A stretch of DNA of 64,000 bases from Solirubrobacter deserti (GTDB taxonomy: Bacteria > Actinomycetota > Thermoleophilia > Solirubrobacterales > Solirubrobacteraceae), in the NCBI RefSeq assembly GCF_003344625.1, contig NZ_QPKJ02000006.1, positions 496,001 to 560,000 of the forward strand. The letters run 5' to 3'. Numbering within the stretch: the stretch's first letter is position 1; every line of letters begins with the position of its first letter. Under the pieces are notes generated by a model that saw only the letters and a list, made by a program, of their open reading frames with translations, did no database searches and was not told the origin of the DNA. Below, one piece after another: positions 49,756-58,369 of the stretch. Both the position numbers and the translations under genes were made by a program.

Positions 49756-50862
49756 ATGGACTTCACCACGGATTCCTTCCAGGAGGGGTTTGCGACCCTG
49801 CTGGCGGCCGCCGCCGCGGGAGCGGCTGACATGGGCGAGGTCCTCGCGACGGCCGCGCGCGTGCAGGACGGCGACCCGGATTCGTGGCTGCGCGAATGGA
49901 CCGCCACGGGCGGCGCCGCCTGGGCGGCCGCGAACCGCCGGCCGAGCGCGCGACGCTATCTGCACGCCGCGACGTACTACGCGGCGCCGCTGGCGCTGAT
50001 CGCCGATACCGACGGCTCGGTCTCCGAGGCCGAGCTGTGGCGCCGGCAGCGCACCTGCTGGGAGCGCGCGGTCGCGCTGCTCGGGGGTGTCCAGATCGCC
50101 ATCCCCTACGAGCAGACGGCCCTCCCCGGCTTCTTCCTTCCCGCCGGACCCGGTCCGCGCCCGCTCGTCGTGATCGACCACGGCGGGCGCGAGGCGACCT
50201 CGCAGGCGTGGGTCCGGGCCGGTGCGGCCGCGCATGCCCGCGGCTACCACCTGATGACCTTCGACGGCCCGGGCCGCCAGGCGGCGCTCGTCGAGCAAGG
50301 GCTCCACCTGCGCCCGGACTGGGAGGCCGTGCTCACGCCGGTCGCCGACGCGATGCTCGCGCGCCCCGACGTCGACCCGGCCCGTATGGGCGTGATCGGC
50401 TTCGAGCACGCGAGCTACGGCGTGGTCCGGGCACTGGCGTTCGAGCACCGCTTCGCCGCCGCCGTCGTCGACCCCGGCGTCGTGGACCTGTCGACGCTAT
50501 GGACGGACCCGCTGCCGCCCGAGCCGCGCGCCGCGCTGGCGGCGGGCGACCGCAGCGCCTTCAACTGCGAGATCCACCTCGCCGGCCTGTTCGACCCGCG
50601 GGCGAACGCCGTGCTGCGCGGGCGTGGACGCTGGTACGGGCTCGACGGGCGCTCGCCCTTCGAGCTCTACGCACGCGTGCGCGAGTACCGGCTCGGCTCC
50701 GAGATCGAACGGATCACGACCCCGATCTTCGTCCGGCAGAACCTCCGCGAACGGCGCTGGCCCGGACAGGCCCAGGCGCTCTACGACCTGCTGCCCGGCA
50801 CCCGCCACGTCCTCTCGGCCGACGAGCCCTTCGGCTGGCTCGACCGCACGCTCGCTCCATAG
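49756..50862 (+). CDS. alpha/beta-hydrolase-like protein lacking the nucleophile
   Basis: Protein of 368 residues. A helical N-terminal cap (about 1-110) precedes the alpha/beta core: VQIAIPYEQTALPGFFLPAG, PLVVIDHGGREATSQAW (oxyanion region), GYHLMTFDGPGRQAAL, then the nucleophile elbow, which reads GFEHASYG. In the 2,6-dihydropseudooxynicotine hydrolase-like family this elbow is GxSxGG; here Glu217 replaces Ser and Ala replaces Gly, so it is probably not a normal esterase. The C-terminus has the expected ERITTPIFVRQN and TRHVLSADEPFGW, without a clear catalytic His. Regulated from operator region C. Confidence 0.82.
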   Translation: MDFTTDSFQEGFATLLAAAAAGAADMGEVLATAARVQDGDPDSWLREWTATGGAAWAAANRRPSARRYLHAATYYAAPLALIADTDGSVSEAELWRRQRTCWERAVALLGGVQIAIPYEQTALPGFFLPAGPGPRPLVVIDHGGREATSQAWVRAGAAAHARGYHLMTFDGPGRQAALVEQGLHLRPDWEAVLTPVADAMLARPDVDPARMGVIGFEHASYGVVRALAFEHRFAAAVVDPGVVDLSTLWTDPLPPEPRAALAAGDRSAFNCEIHLAGLFDPRANAVLRGRGRWYGLDGRSPFELYARVREYRLGSEIERITTPIFVRQNLRERRWPGQAQALYDLLPGTRHVLSADEPFGWLDRTLAP

Positions 50863-50897
50863 ACCCAAACCCGCCACCTGACCCGAGGAATGAACCG

Positions 50898-51377
50898 ATG
50901 ACCGTTCTCGCCATCCTGCTGATCGTCCTTCCCTGGTCGATCTGGCGGCAGATGCACGCCCGGCCCGTGACCGTCGAAGGGCTCGTCAAGCTGCCGCTGA
51001 TCTTCGCCGTCGTCGCGGCTGTCTTCGCGCTGACCAGCAAGCCCTCCGAAGTCACCGCGGCGGTCATCGCGTACAACGCGGCGTGCGCGGTCCTCGCCAT
51101 CGGCTTCGGTGCCTGGCGCGGCCAGCGGCTCTCGATCTGGGACGTGGACGGGACACCGATGCAGCGCGGCAACCGCGTGACCATGACGACCTGGGTGCTG
51201 ATGATCGCGCTCAAGATCGCACTCGGCACGGTGGCGTCGGTCACGGGCTGGATTCCCGCCGAGGGCGCCGGGGCGATCCTCGCCTTCCTGGCGCTCACCT
51301 TCGCGATCCAGAACCTCGTCGTGGCCCGCAGGACGGTGTGGGCGCCTGGCAGCCGGGAGATTCGTGCGACCACGTGA
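50898..51377 (+). CDS. small membrane protein, unknown family
   Basis: Protein of 159 residues with four hydrophobic segments (TVLAILLIVLPWSIW, LPLIFAVVAAVFALT, VIAYNAACAVLAIGFGAW, GAILAFLALTFAIQNLVV). The layout is similar to DUF1453-type actinobacterial membrane proteins, but that assignment is weak. It follows the hydrolase-like gene by 35 bp, in the same unit under operator region C, and precedes the first LAL regulator by 53 bp. Confidence 0.75.
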   Translation: MTVLAILLIVLPWSIWRQMHARPVTVEGLVKLPLIFAVVAAVFALTSKPSEVTAAVIAYNAACAVLAIGFGAWRGQRLSIWDVDGTPMQRGNRVTMTTWVLMIALKIALGTVASVTGWIPAEGAGAILAFLALTFAIQNLVVARRTVWAPGSREIRATT

Positions 51378-51394
51378 CCGCGCTGCCGATGGGG

Positions 51395-51423
51395 TTCACA
51401 GCACCAACAGTGGCCCGTAGAGT
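51395..51423 (+). promoter_or_regulatory. promoter of the first LAL regulator
   Basis: TTCACA (51395-51400), 17-bp spacer, TAGAGT (51418-51423), then seven bases to GTG 51431. Good sigma-70-type match, implying a leaderless message. Confidence 0.65.
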
Positions 51424-51430
51424 CCGGTCC

Positions 51431-54034
51431 GTGGACGCGGTGTCGCTCGAGTGGCCGCTCATCGGCCGGGACGCGGAGCTCGCGGTGATCGGCCAGGCCT
51501 TCGCGGACGGGCGCTGCGGCGTCGTGCTGCGGGCCGCGGCCGGCACGGGGAAGTCGCGCCTCGGCCGCGAGGCGCTCGCGGCGCTCGAACGCGGCGGTGC
51601 GATGACCGAATGGGTCTGCGCCACCCGCAGCGCCGCGACGATCCCGCTCGGCGCGTTCGCCCGCCTGGTGCCGGACACGGTGCGCTCGGACCAGGCCTTC
51701 GACCTCCTGCGCTCGAGCGCCCAGGCGTTGCGCGCTCGAGCGCAGGGTCGGCGGATCGTGGTAGGTGTCGACGACGCCCAGCTGCTCGACGCCGCCTCGG
51801 CCGCGCTCGTGCAGCACCTGGCGACGCGGTCCGGCGTGTTCGTGATCGCCACCGTCCGCAACGGCGAGCCGTGCCCGGACGCGATCGTCTCGCTGTGGAA
51901 GGACTGCGGGGCGCAGCCGCTCGAGCTCGACCACCTCGACGAGCCGTCGATGCGGACGCTCGTCGAAGCGGGGCTCGGCGGTCCGGCGCAGGAGGAGGTG
52001 CACCGCTGGGTCCTGGACCGCAGTCAGGGCAACCCGCTGTACGCCCGCGAGCTCGTGCTCGGCGCCGTGGAAAGCGGTCGCCTGCTCGCCGACCACGGCT
52101 TGTGGCGACTCACGGGCCGTCCGTCGGTGGCCGCCTCGCTCGTCGAACTCGTGGGTGACCGCCTGCGCGAGCTCACCCAGGCGCAGCGAGCGCCGGTCGA
52201 GCTGCTCGCGCTGGCGGAACCGCTGCGCCTGTCGGAGATCGAGCTCCTGACGTCCTACGACGCGCTCGCGGACGCGGAGGCGCATGGCCTGATCGCCCTC
52301 GACACACGTGGGCAGGACGTCCGGCTCGCGCATCCCCTCTACGGCGACGTGCTGCGCGCCAGCATGCCCGGCCTGCGCTCGCGCGCACTGCGGCGGCGAC
52401 TCGCCGACACGCTGCTGGAACGCGACCCGCTGGCGCCCGGTGACGCCCTGCGCATCGTGCGGCTGCTGCTCGACGCGGGCGCGCCGATCCCGTCGCCGTT
52501 GCTCGTCGACGCCGCCCGTGCGGCCAACCTCGCCGGCGACCCGGAGCTCGGCGCCCAGCTGGGGGAGCTGGCGGTGGCGGACGGCGGAGGCGTCGACGCC
52601 GTGCTCGCCCTCGCCCGCGCGAACGCGATCCGCGGTCACTTCGAGGCGGCCGAGGCCTCGCTGGCGGCGATCGAGTCCGAGCTGCCCGGCCATCCGTCCG
52701 TGGTCCCCTACCTCGAGCAGCGCGTACGGGTCCTCTTCTGGGGTCTCGGCGACACGGAGGCGACCCGCGCGCTGCTCGACCGCGCGGACGCGTGGTGCGA
52801 GGGCGAGCGCTGGCGGCGGCAGCTGCTCGCGCTGCGCATGCCCACCGCCGTGGCCGCGGACCTCGCCGCGGCGGTCGTCGCGACCGAGGCGGCGCTCGGC
52901 GACCCGGACCTCGACCAGGAGACGGGCCGGCTGCTGGAGACGCGGCTGGCGATGGCGCTGTTCTACTCCGGGCGCTGGACCGAGTCGCGCGCGCTGGCCC
53001 GCCGTCACTGCCCCGAGATCCCGATCCGCGACTACACCGGTCTGATGACGCTGCCCGCCTACCGGTTCGCGGCGCTCGAGTCGGGTGCGGACTGGCCCGG
53101 GCTGGCGGCGGATCTCGCCCGGATCCTCGGAGATGCCGTCCGCTGCCGCGACTACGAGGCGGCGGCGCAGGCCGCGGTCGGCCTGGCCGCTCTGGAGTTC
53201 TTCGGCGGGCGCTTCAACTCCGCCGCGCGCTGGCTGTCGGAAGCCGAGCTGCACTTCGCGCGCGAGGACGCGTTCGGCCTCGTCGGCGACGTGCACCTGC
53301 TGCGGATCGGGATCGCCGCCCGCACCGGCGACGCGGACGGCGCCACGCGTGCGCTCGAGCGGCTGCGGGTGATCGACGGCCCCGGCCGTCCGCGGCCGCT
53401 CTCCCGCCAGGCGTATCTCGCCCGCGGCGAGGGTTGGGCGAGCTGCATCCGCAACCCCCAGCAGGGCGCCGCGGAGCTGCTCACCGCCGCCGAGCGGTTC
53501 CTCGCCGACATGCCGGGGTTCACGGCGCTGCTGGCGTACGACGCCGTGCTGGCCGGAGCTTCGCCGGTGCGGGTGAGCGCTCTGCTGGCCGACGTGGCGC
53601 CGCGCTGCGAAGCCCGGCTCGTCGACGCCTACGCCGCCCACGCGGACGCGCTCGCACGGCGGGACGCAAACGCGCTGCTCGCCGTCGCCGACACGTTCGC
53701 GGCAATCGGCGCCCGACTGTACGCCATGCACGCCGCCGCGCAGGCCGCGAGGCGCTTCGTCGCCGACGGGCGCCAGGACTCGGCGCGCCGCGCCGCCGCG
53801 CGGGCCACGGAGCTGCACGAGCCGGGTCACGGCACCGCGCCGCCCGTCATCGACGGGATCGACTCCGTCGCCGTGGCGCTCACGGCGCGTGAGGACCAAC
53901 TCGTGGGCCTCGCGCGCCAGGGCCTCAGCAACGCCGAGATCGCCGACCGGCTCGTGCTCTCGGTGCGCACGGTCGAGACCCACCTCTACCGCGCGATGAA
54001 CAAGCTCGGCGTCGGCGACCGGCGGGACCTGTGA
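51431..54034 (+). CDS. LAL-type LuxR family transcriptional regulator 1
   Basis: Large ATP-binding regulator of 867 residues. N-terminal AAA/NACHT-like domain with Walker A AAGTGKSR (about 36-43) and Walker B GVDDAQLLD, a long helical repeat middle (about 350-780) with TPR-like character, and a C-terminal LuxR HTH: LTAREDQLVGLARQGLSNAE, then LSVRTVETHLYRAMNKLG. MalT-type proteins of this class activate transcription when ATP and an inducer bind. Start GTG 51431 is set by the promoter; ATG 51389 is possible. A plausible regulator for the CAGTA operators. Confidence 0.92.
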   Translation: MDAVSLEWPLIGRDAELAVIGQAFADGRCGVVLRAAAGTGKSRLGREALAALERGGAMTEWVCATRSAATIPLGAFARLVPDTVRSDQAFDLLRSSAQALRARAQGRRIVVGVDDAQLLDAASAALVQHLATRSGVFVIATVRNGEPCPDAIVSLWKDCGAQPLELDHLDEPSMRTLVEAGLGGPAQEEVHRWVLDRSQGNPLYARELVLGAVESGRLLADHGLWRLTGRPSVAASLVELVGDRLRELTQAQRAPVELLALAEPLRLSEIELLTSYDALADAEAHGLIALDTRGQDVRLAHPLYGDVLRASMPGLRSRALRRRLADTLLERDPLAPGDALRIVRLLLDAGAPIPSPLLVDAARAANLAGDPELGAQLGELAVADGGGVDAVLALARANAIRGHFEAAEASLAAIESELPGHPSVVPYLEQRVRVLFWGLGDTEATRALLDRADAWCEGERWRRQLLALRMPTAVAADLAAAVVATEAALGDPDLDQETGRLLETRLAMALFYSGRWTESRALARRHCPEIPIRDYTGLMTLPAYRFAALESGADWPGLAADLARILGDAVRCRDYEAAAQAAVGLAALEFFGGRFNSAARWLSEAELHFAREDAFGLVGDVHLLRIGIAARTGDADGATRALERLRVIDGPGRPRPLSRQAYLARGEGWASCIRNPQQGAAELLTAAERFLADMPGFTALLAYDAVLAGASPVRVSALLADVAPRCEARLVDAYAAHADALARRDANALLAVADTFAAIGARLYAMHAAAQAARRFVADGRQDSARRAAARATELHEPGHGTAPPVIDGIDSVAVALTAREDQLVGLARQGLSNAEIADRLVLSVRTVETHLYRAMNKLGVGDRRDL

Positions 54035-54051
54035 CCGGATACCGTTGACAC

Positions 54052-56622
54052 GTGCCAACCCGTGCGGGATCGTGGCCGCTGGTCGGGCGCGAAGCCGAGC
54101 TGGAGCGGATCGCCGGTGCCCGCCGGCTCGATGGCTGCCCCGGGGTGATCGTGCACGCGCCGGCCGGGGTCGGCAAGTCGCGGCTCGCGCGTGAGGCCAA
54201 CGCCGCCGCCGCGGCTGAGGGCCTGCCCGCGATCTGGGTTCAGGCGACCCGCAGCGCCTCGACCATCCCGCTCGGCGCGTTCGCCGACGTGGTCCCGGAC
54301 GACGTCCGCTCCGACGATCCGCTCGAGCTCCTGCGCCGCAGCGGCGACGCGTTGCGCGAGCGGGCCCGCGACCGCCGCGTCGTCCTGGGCGTCGACGACG
54401 CGCAGCTGCTCGATCCCGTGTCGGCCGCGCTCGTCCTGCACCTGGCGTCGACCTCGACCGCCTTCGTCGTCGCCACGGTCCGATCCGGAGCGTCGGTCCC
54501 GGACGCGATCCGATCGTTGTGGAAGGACGCGGGAGCCCACCGGCTCGAGCTCGCGAGGCTCAGTGACGAAGCCGTCGGGGCGCTGGTCGAGGCGGGTCTC
54601 GGCGGTCCCGTCGAGCAGCGCGCGCTCGCATGGGTGATCGGCGCCTGCCAGGGCAACGCCCTGTTCGCGCGCGAGCTGGTGCTCGGCGCGCTCGAGGCCG
54701 GGACCCTCGTCCGCGCCGGCGGCCTGTGGACGCTCAAGGGCCGCCCGCCCGTGAGCGCCACGCTGCGTGAGCTGATCTCGGAGCGGATGTTCACGCTGTC
54801 GGCGCAGGAGCGGGCCCCGATCGAGCTGCTGGCTCTGGCCGAGCCGCTGCGGGTCGACGAGCTGACCGCGCTCGCGAGCGTCGAGGCGTCGGTGCAGGCG
54901 GAGGCGCTCGGGCTGATCTCGATCGACGTGCCGGGTGACGAGGTCCGGCTCGCGCATCCGCTCTACGGCGAGGCGTTGCGCGGCGAGCTGCCGGCGCTGC
55001 GCGCGCAGCGGCTCCGGCTGCGGCTCGCCGACGTCCTGCAGGAGCGCAGGCCGCTTACGCCCGAGACGGCGATGCGCGTCGCCCGATTGCTGCTGGACGC
55101 GCAGCAGAGCGTCCCGCCCCGGCTGCTGCTGGACGCGGCGCGGGCCGCGCTCCTGGCAGGCGATCCCGACCTCGGCGCGCGGCTCGCCGAGCTCGCGCTG
55201 CGCGACGGCGGCGGCCTCGCCGCGGCGTTGCCGCTGGCGCGCGCCCACACCGTGCGCAATCGCCACCGAGAGGCGGAGGAGGTGCTGGCCGCCGTCGAGG
55301 CGCAAGCGGAGGCTGCAGTGTCCGGTGACTACGTGGAGCAACGCGTCGTCGGTCTGTACTGGGGCCTGCGCGAGGTGGACGCCGCCCGCGCGTTCATCGA
55401 ACGCGCGGGTCGATGGGCGGACGGGCGCGTGTGGACGCACCGGCTGCTTCCACTCCGCGACTTGCTCTCGGCCCAGCGCAGCGACTTCGGCACCACCGTG
55501 CGCGTGACCGCCGAGGTGCTCTCCGGCGGGCAGGCCGATGACGAGACCCGCCGCGGCAACGAGGCGCGGCACGCGCTCGCGCTGCTGTTCACCGGCGAAG
55601 GCGGCCGGGCGTACGAGCTCGCTCACGCGCTCCGGCCCACGGTGCCGTTGCGCGGCTATCACGAGACGCTCGCGCTCGGCGGGTGGACGTTGATCGCGCT
55701 CGAGACGGGCGAGAACTTCGACGACGGTGACGCCTACCTGTCGCGCGTCCTGCGCGACGCGGTCCGCGCCGACGACCACGAGACCGCCGGGCTGGCAGCG
55801 TTCGGGCTCGCGGCGACGGAATTCACGCGCGGGCGCTACCGCTCGGCGGCGCGCTGGTTCGACGAGGCCGCGCTGCAGCTCGAGCGCCGTGACACGTTCG
55901 GCACGATGACCGTCGTCAGCGCCTTCCGCGTCGGCATCGCCGCCGCCACGGGCGACGCCGTCGCCGCCCTGGACGCACTCGCGCGCATGCGGGACACGTT
56001 CGGGCCCGCCGGCCCGTGGCGGCACCAGGTGCCGTACGTGCAGCGCGCCGAGGGCTGGGCGGCCGGCCCCGGCGCCGCCGAGCACTTCCTGGGCGCCGCC
56101 GCGCAGTGCGAGGCGCTGCCGATCTTCGCCGCCCAGCTGCTCTACGAGGCGCTGCGCGCCGGAGCCGAGGTCGCCGAGCCGATGGCTGCGCTCGCCGCCC
56201 GTGGCGACGCGCGCCTCGTGCGCGCGTACGCCCGGCACGCCGCCGCTCGTGATGCGGCGCAGCTGCTCGCGGTCGCCGACGAGTTCGCGGCGATCGGCGC
56301 GCTCCGGTACGGCATGGAGGCGGCGTTCGCAGCGGCGGCCGCGGCCATGCGCGCCGGCGACCGCGAGTGCGCGCACCGTGCCGCCGCCCGCGCCCGCGAG
56401 CTCTTCCAGCCGGATCAGGGCGCCGCACCCCCGGTCTTCGAAGGCCTCGACCCCAACGCGGCGACGTTGACCAAGCGCGAGGCGCAGCTCGTCGAACTGG
56501 CGCGCGAGGGCCTGTCCAACGCCGAGATCGCCGACCGGCTGATCGTCTCGGTGCGGACGGTCGAGAGCCACCTGTACCGCGCGATGAACAAGCTCGGCGT
56601 CCGTGACCGCCGCGCGCTGTAG
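54052..56622 (+). CDS. LAL-type LuxR family transcriptional regulator 2
   Basis: Protein of 856 residues, paralogous to its upstream neighbour, starting on GTG 17 bp after that gene's stop with TACCGT six bases before. Walker A is PAGVGKSRL, Walker B VVLGVDDAQLLD; the middle is helical repeats (DTFGTMTVVSAFRVGIAAAT), and the C-terminal HTH is LTKREAQLVELAREGLSNAE with VRTVESHLYRAMNKLG. Tandem duplication is likely. Ligand unknown. Confidence 0.92.
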   Translation: MPTRAGSWPLVGREAELERIAGARRLDGCPGVIVHAPAGVGKSRLAREANAAAAAEGLPAIWVQATRSASTIPLGAFADVVPDDVRSDDPLELLRRSGDALRERARDRRVVLGVDDAQLLDPVSAALVLHLASTSTAFVVATVRSGASVPDAIRSLWKDAGAHRLELARLSDEAVGALVEAGLGGPVEQRALAWVIGACQGNALFARELVLGALEAGTLVRAGGLWTLKGRPPVSATLRELISERMFTLSAQERAPIELLALAEPLRVDELTALASVEASVQAEALGLISIDVPGDEVRLAHPLYGEALRGELPALRAQRLRLRLADVLQERRPLTPETAMRVARLLLDAQQSVPPRLLLDAARAALLAGDPDLGARLAELALRDGGGLAAALPLARAHTVRNRHREAEEVLAAVEAQAEAAVSGDYVEQRVVGLYWGLREVDAARAFIERAGRWADGRVWTHRLLPLRDLLSAQRSDFGTTVRVTAEVLSGGQADDETRRGNEARHALALLFTGEGGRAYELAHALRPTVPLRGYHETLALGGWTLIALETGENFDDGDAYLSRVLRDAVRADDHETAGLAAFGLAATEFTRGRYRSAARWFDEAALQLERRDTFGTMTVVSAFRVGIAAATGDAVAALDALARMRDTFGPAGPWRHQVPYVQRAEGWAAGPGAAEHFLGAAAQCEALPIFAAQLLYEALRAGAEVAEPMAALAARGDARLVRAYARHAAARDAAQLLAVADEFAAIGALRYGMEAAFAAAAAAMRAGDRECAHRAAARARELFQPDQGAAPPVFEGLDPNAATLTKREAQLVELAREGLSNAEIADRLIVSVRTVESHLYRAMNKLGVRDRRAL

Positions 56623-56628
56623 CGCGTC

Positions 56629-56669
56629 CGCTACGTACCGAGACCGCGCGAGTTCAGTAGCGCCCTACG
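56629..56669. promoter_or_regulatory. CAGTA-palindrome operator region D
   Basis: CGCTACGTACCG (56629-56640) and CAGTAGCGCCCTACG (56655-56669). TTCAGTA-CGC-CTACGCAA here nearly repeats region A (37790). It stands upstream of the secreted protein gene at 56736. Confidence 0.65.
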
Positions 56670-56735
56670 CAAGACGCGGGGCCCGCTGGAGGGGAAGCTG
56701 GCTGCATCGTCAACCCTCCCCGAAAGGCACTCCCC

Positions 56736-57167
56736 ATGTTGATCGCCCGCAAGGCCGCCACGGCCGCCGCCGTCATCGCCTCCCTCGGCGCCGTCGCGCT
56801 GCCCGCCACCGCCGGCGCCGCCACCACCACTACCACCACGCAGAACCACACGTACCACATCTCGGTCAACCCGGGCATGCTCGCGGGCGGCCAGAACACG
56901 GTGACCGCCCGCGTGAAGGTCACCAACCCCGAGAACAGCGTCCGCCGCTTCTGGAGCCGCTCGACGGTCCAGCAGGTCGTGCGCCAGGGCGTCAACAACG
57001 GCTACCAGAAGCCGTACATGAGCCAGGGCTTCCGCTGCACGCCCACGCTCGACGGCTCCATGAACGCCAGCACCGCGCGCTTCACCTGCAAGCTGCAGGG
57101 CGCCGACGTCCCGACCACGGTGACGCTCACGTTCACCGCGCCCTATCTGCCCCCCACCGCCGGCTGA
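56736..57167 (+). CDS. small secreted protein
   Basis: Protein of 143 residues with a signal peptide (KAATAAAVIASLGAVALPATAGA) and a Thr-run (TTTTTT) after cleavage. The mature part looks beta-sandwich-like (YHISVNPGMLAGGQNTVTAR, STARFTCKLQGADVPTTVTL) with two Cys. No family known. GAAAGGCACTCCCC precedes the start, like the leader of the 37725 gene. It is followed by another small secreted protein gene 29 bp later. Confidence 0.8.
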   Translation: MLIARKAATAAAVIASLGAVALPATAGAATTTTTTQNHTYHISVNPGMLAGGQNTVTARVKVTNPENSVRRFWSRSTVQQVVRQGVNNGYQKPYMSQGFRCTPTLDGSMNASTARFTCKLQGADVPTTVTLTFTAPYLPPTAG

Positions 57168-57196
57168 TCGCCTCCTCCCCAAGGACCATTTTCACC

Positions 57197-57658
57197 ATGC
57201 GCACCAAGCTCCTCACCGCGCTCACCGCCGTCGTCGCCGCCACCGCCGTCGCGGCGCCCGCCCACGCCCAGCTCATCTCCGAGCCGGGCCCGCAGATCGA
57301 CGCCGGCGCCTGCAAGGTCCGCTCGTCCCACGACGAGGGCCAACGGTTCACCTACGCCGACTGCGAGGTCACGGTCAACGGCGTCCCCGCCGGGCAGTCC
57401 GTCAAGGTCCGGTACAAGTCCAACCTGAAGACGTTCAAGCCGCACGCCGAGTTCGGCCCGTGGGACTCCACGACCGGCACGATCACCGCCGGCAACCAGG
57501 GCGCGCCCGCCGGGACCACCGACGACATCGTCGTCGGCCTGCAGCTCGCGTTCCCGGGCAAGAGCGTGGCGCAGGTCAAGAAGGACCTGACCGTCACGCT
57601 GTCCAGCGCCACGCCGGGCGCGACCGTGACCGACGCGACCGCGACGCCGTCGCGCTGA
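57197..57658 (+). CDS. small secreted protein, paralogue of the one at 44249
   Basis: Protein of 153 residues with a signal peptide (LLTALTAVVAATAVAAPAHA). The mature domain has two Cys (ACKVRSSHDEGQRFTYADCEV) and motifs YKSNLKTFKPH, STTGTITAGN and LAFPGKSVAQVKKDL matching the 44249 protein. AAGGA precedes the start. Extracellular; function unknown. It lies in the same unit as the preceding secreted protein. Confidence 0.85.
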   Translation: MRTKLLTALTAVVAATAVAAPAHAQLISEPGPQIDAGACKVRSSHDEGQRFTYADCEVTVNGVPAGQSVKVRYKSNLKTFKPHAEFGPWDSTTGTITAGNQGAPAGTTDDIVVGLQLAFPGKSVAQVKKDLTVTLSSATPGATVTDATATPSR

Positions 57659-57693
57659 TCGGTGTCAGGCCCGCTCACCGAGGGACGGTTCCC

Positions 57694-58317
57694 ATGACAC
57701 GCGTCGTGATGCCGGTGTACGAGGACGTCGAGATGCTCGACGTGAGCGGGCCCTATGACCTGTTCCGCTGGACGCGGGGCAAGGTCATGGTGGACCTCCG
57801 CGCAGAGGTGCCCGGGCCGGTCACCTTCAACGGCGGATTCACCTTCAATGTGGACGAGGGCCTCGGCGAAGCCACGCCGTGCGCCGCGCTGTGGGTGCCG
57901 GGCGGCGACCCCGCGGCGCTGCAGCGGCTCGTCGCCGACCGGGACGGGCCGTACCTCGACTTCCTGCGTCGCCAGGCTGCCGTGAGCGACTACGTGTGCT
58001 CGGTCTGCGAAGGCGCGATCCTGCTCGCGGCCGCCGGCCTGCTCGACTCGTACACGGTGACGACGCACTGGGCGTTCGCGTCGTATCTGCGTGAGCGCCA
58101 TCCCGCCGTGACGGTCGCCGACGGGCACCCGCGCTTCGTGCTGGACCGCAACCGCCTGACCGGCGGCGGCATCTCCTCCGGTCTGGACGAGGCGTTGAAG
58201 CTGATCGAGCTCATCACCGATCGCGACACCGCTGAGCGGGTGCAGCAGACCACGCAGTACTACCCGGCCCCGCCGGTTCACAGCGAGATCCCGGACGCGC
58301 GCACGTCGCCGGTGTGA
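57694..58317 (+). CDS. DJ-1/PfpI family protein (isonitrile hydratase-like)
   Basis: Protein of 207 residues with the GATase1-like fold. It opens VVMPVYEDVEMLDVSGPYDL, then LWVPGGDPAALQRLV, and the nucleophile elbow is VCSVCEGAILLAAAGLLDS with the reactive Cys before Glu-Gly-Ala. TVTTHWAFASYL carries the His common in the InhA-like branch. Such proteins are hydratases, chaperone-like deglycases or stress proteins. It is probably in the same unit as the two secreted proteins and directly precedes the third LAL regulator. Confidence 0.88.
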   Translation: MTRVVMPVYEDVEMLDVSGPYDLFRWTRGKVMVDLRAEVPGPVTFNGGFTFNVDEGLGEATPCAALWVPGGDPAALQRLVADRDGPYLDFLRRQAAVSDYVCSVCEGAILLAAAGLLDSYTVTTHWAFASYLRERHPAVTVADGHPRFVLDRNRLTGGGISSGLDEALKLIELITDRDTAERVQQTTQYYPAPPVHSEIPDARTSPV

Positions 58318-58369
58318 GGCCGGCGCGGTCAGGCGCGAGCGCGCGGCGGCACGTAGACTCCGGCGCCGC

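Noticed and set aside
50714..56571. Two long minus-strand frames opposite the LAL regulators
   Set aside because: Antisense shadows of the two LAL genes, with Arg/Gly/His-rich low-complexity translation.
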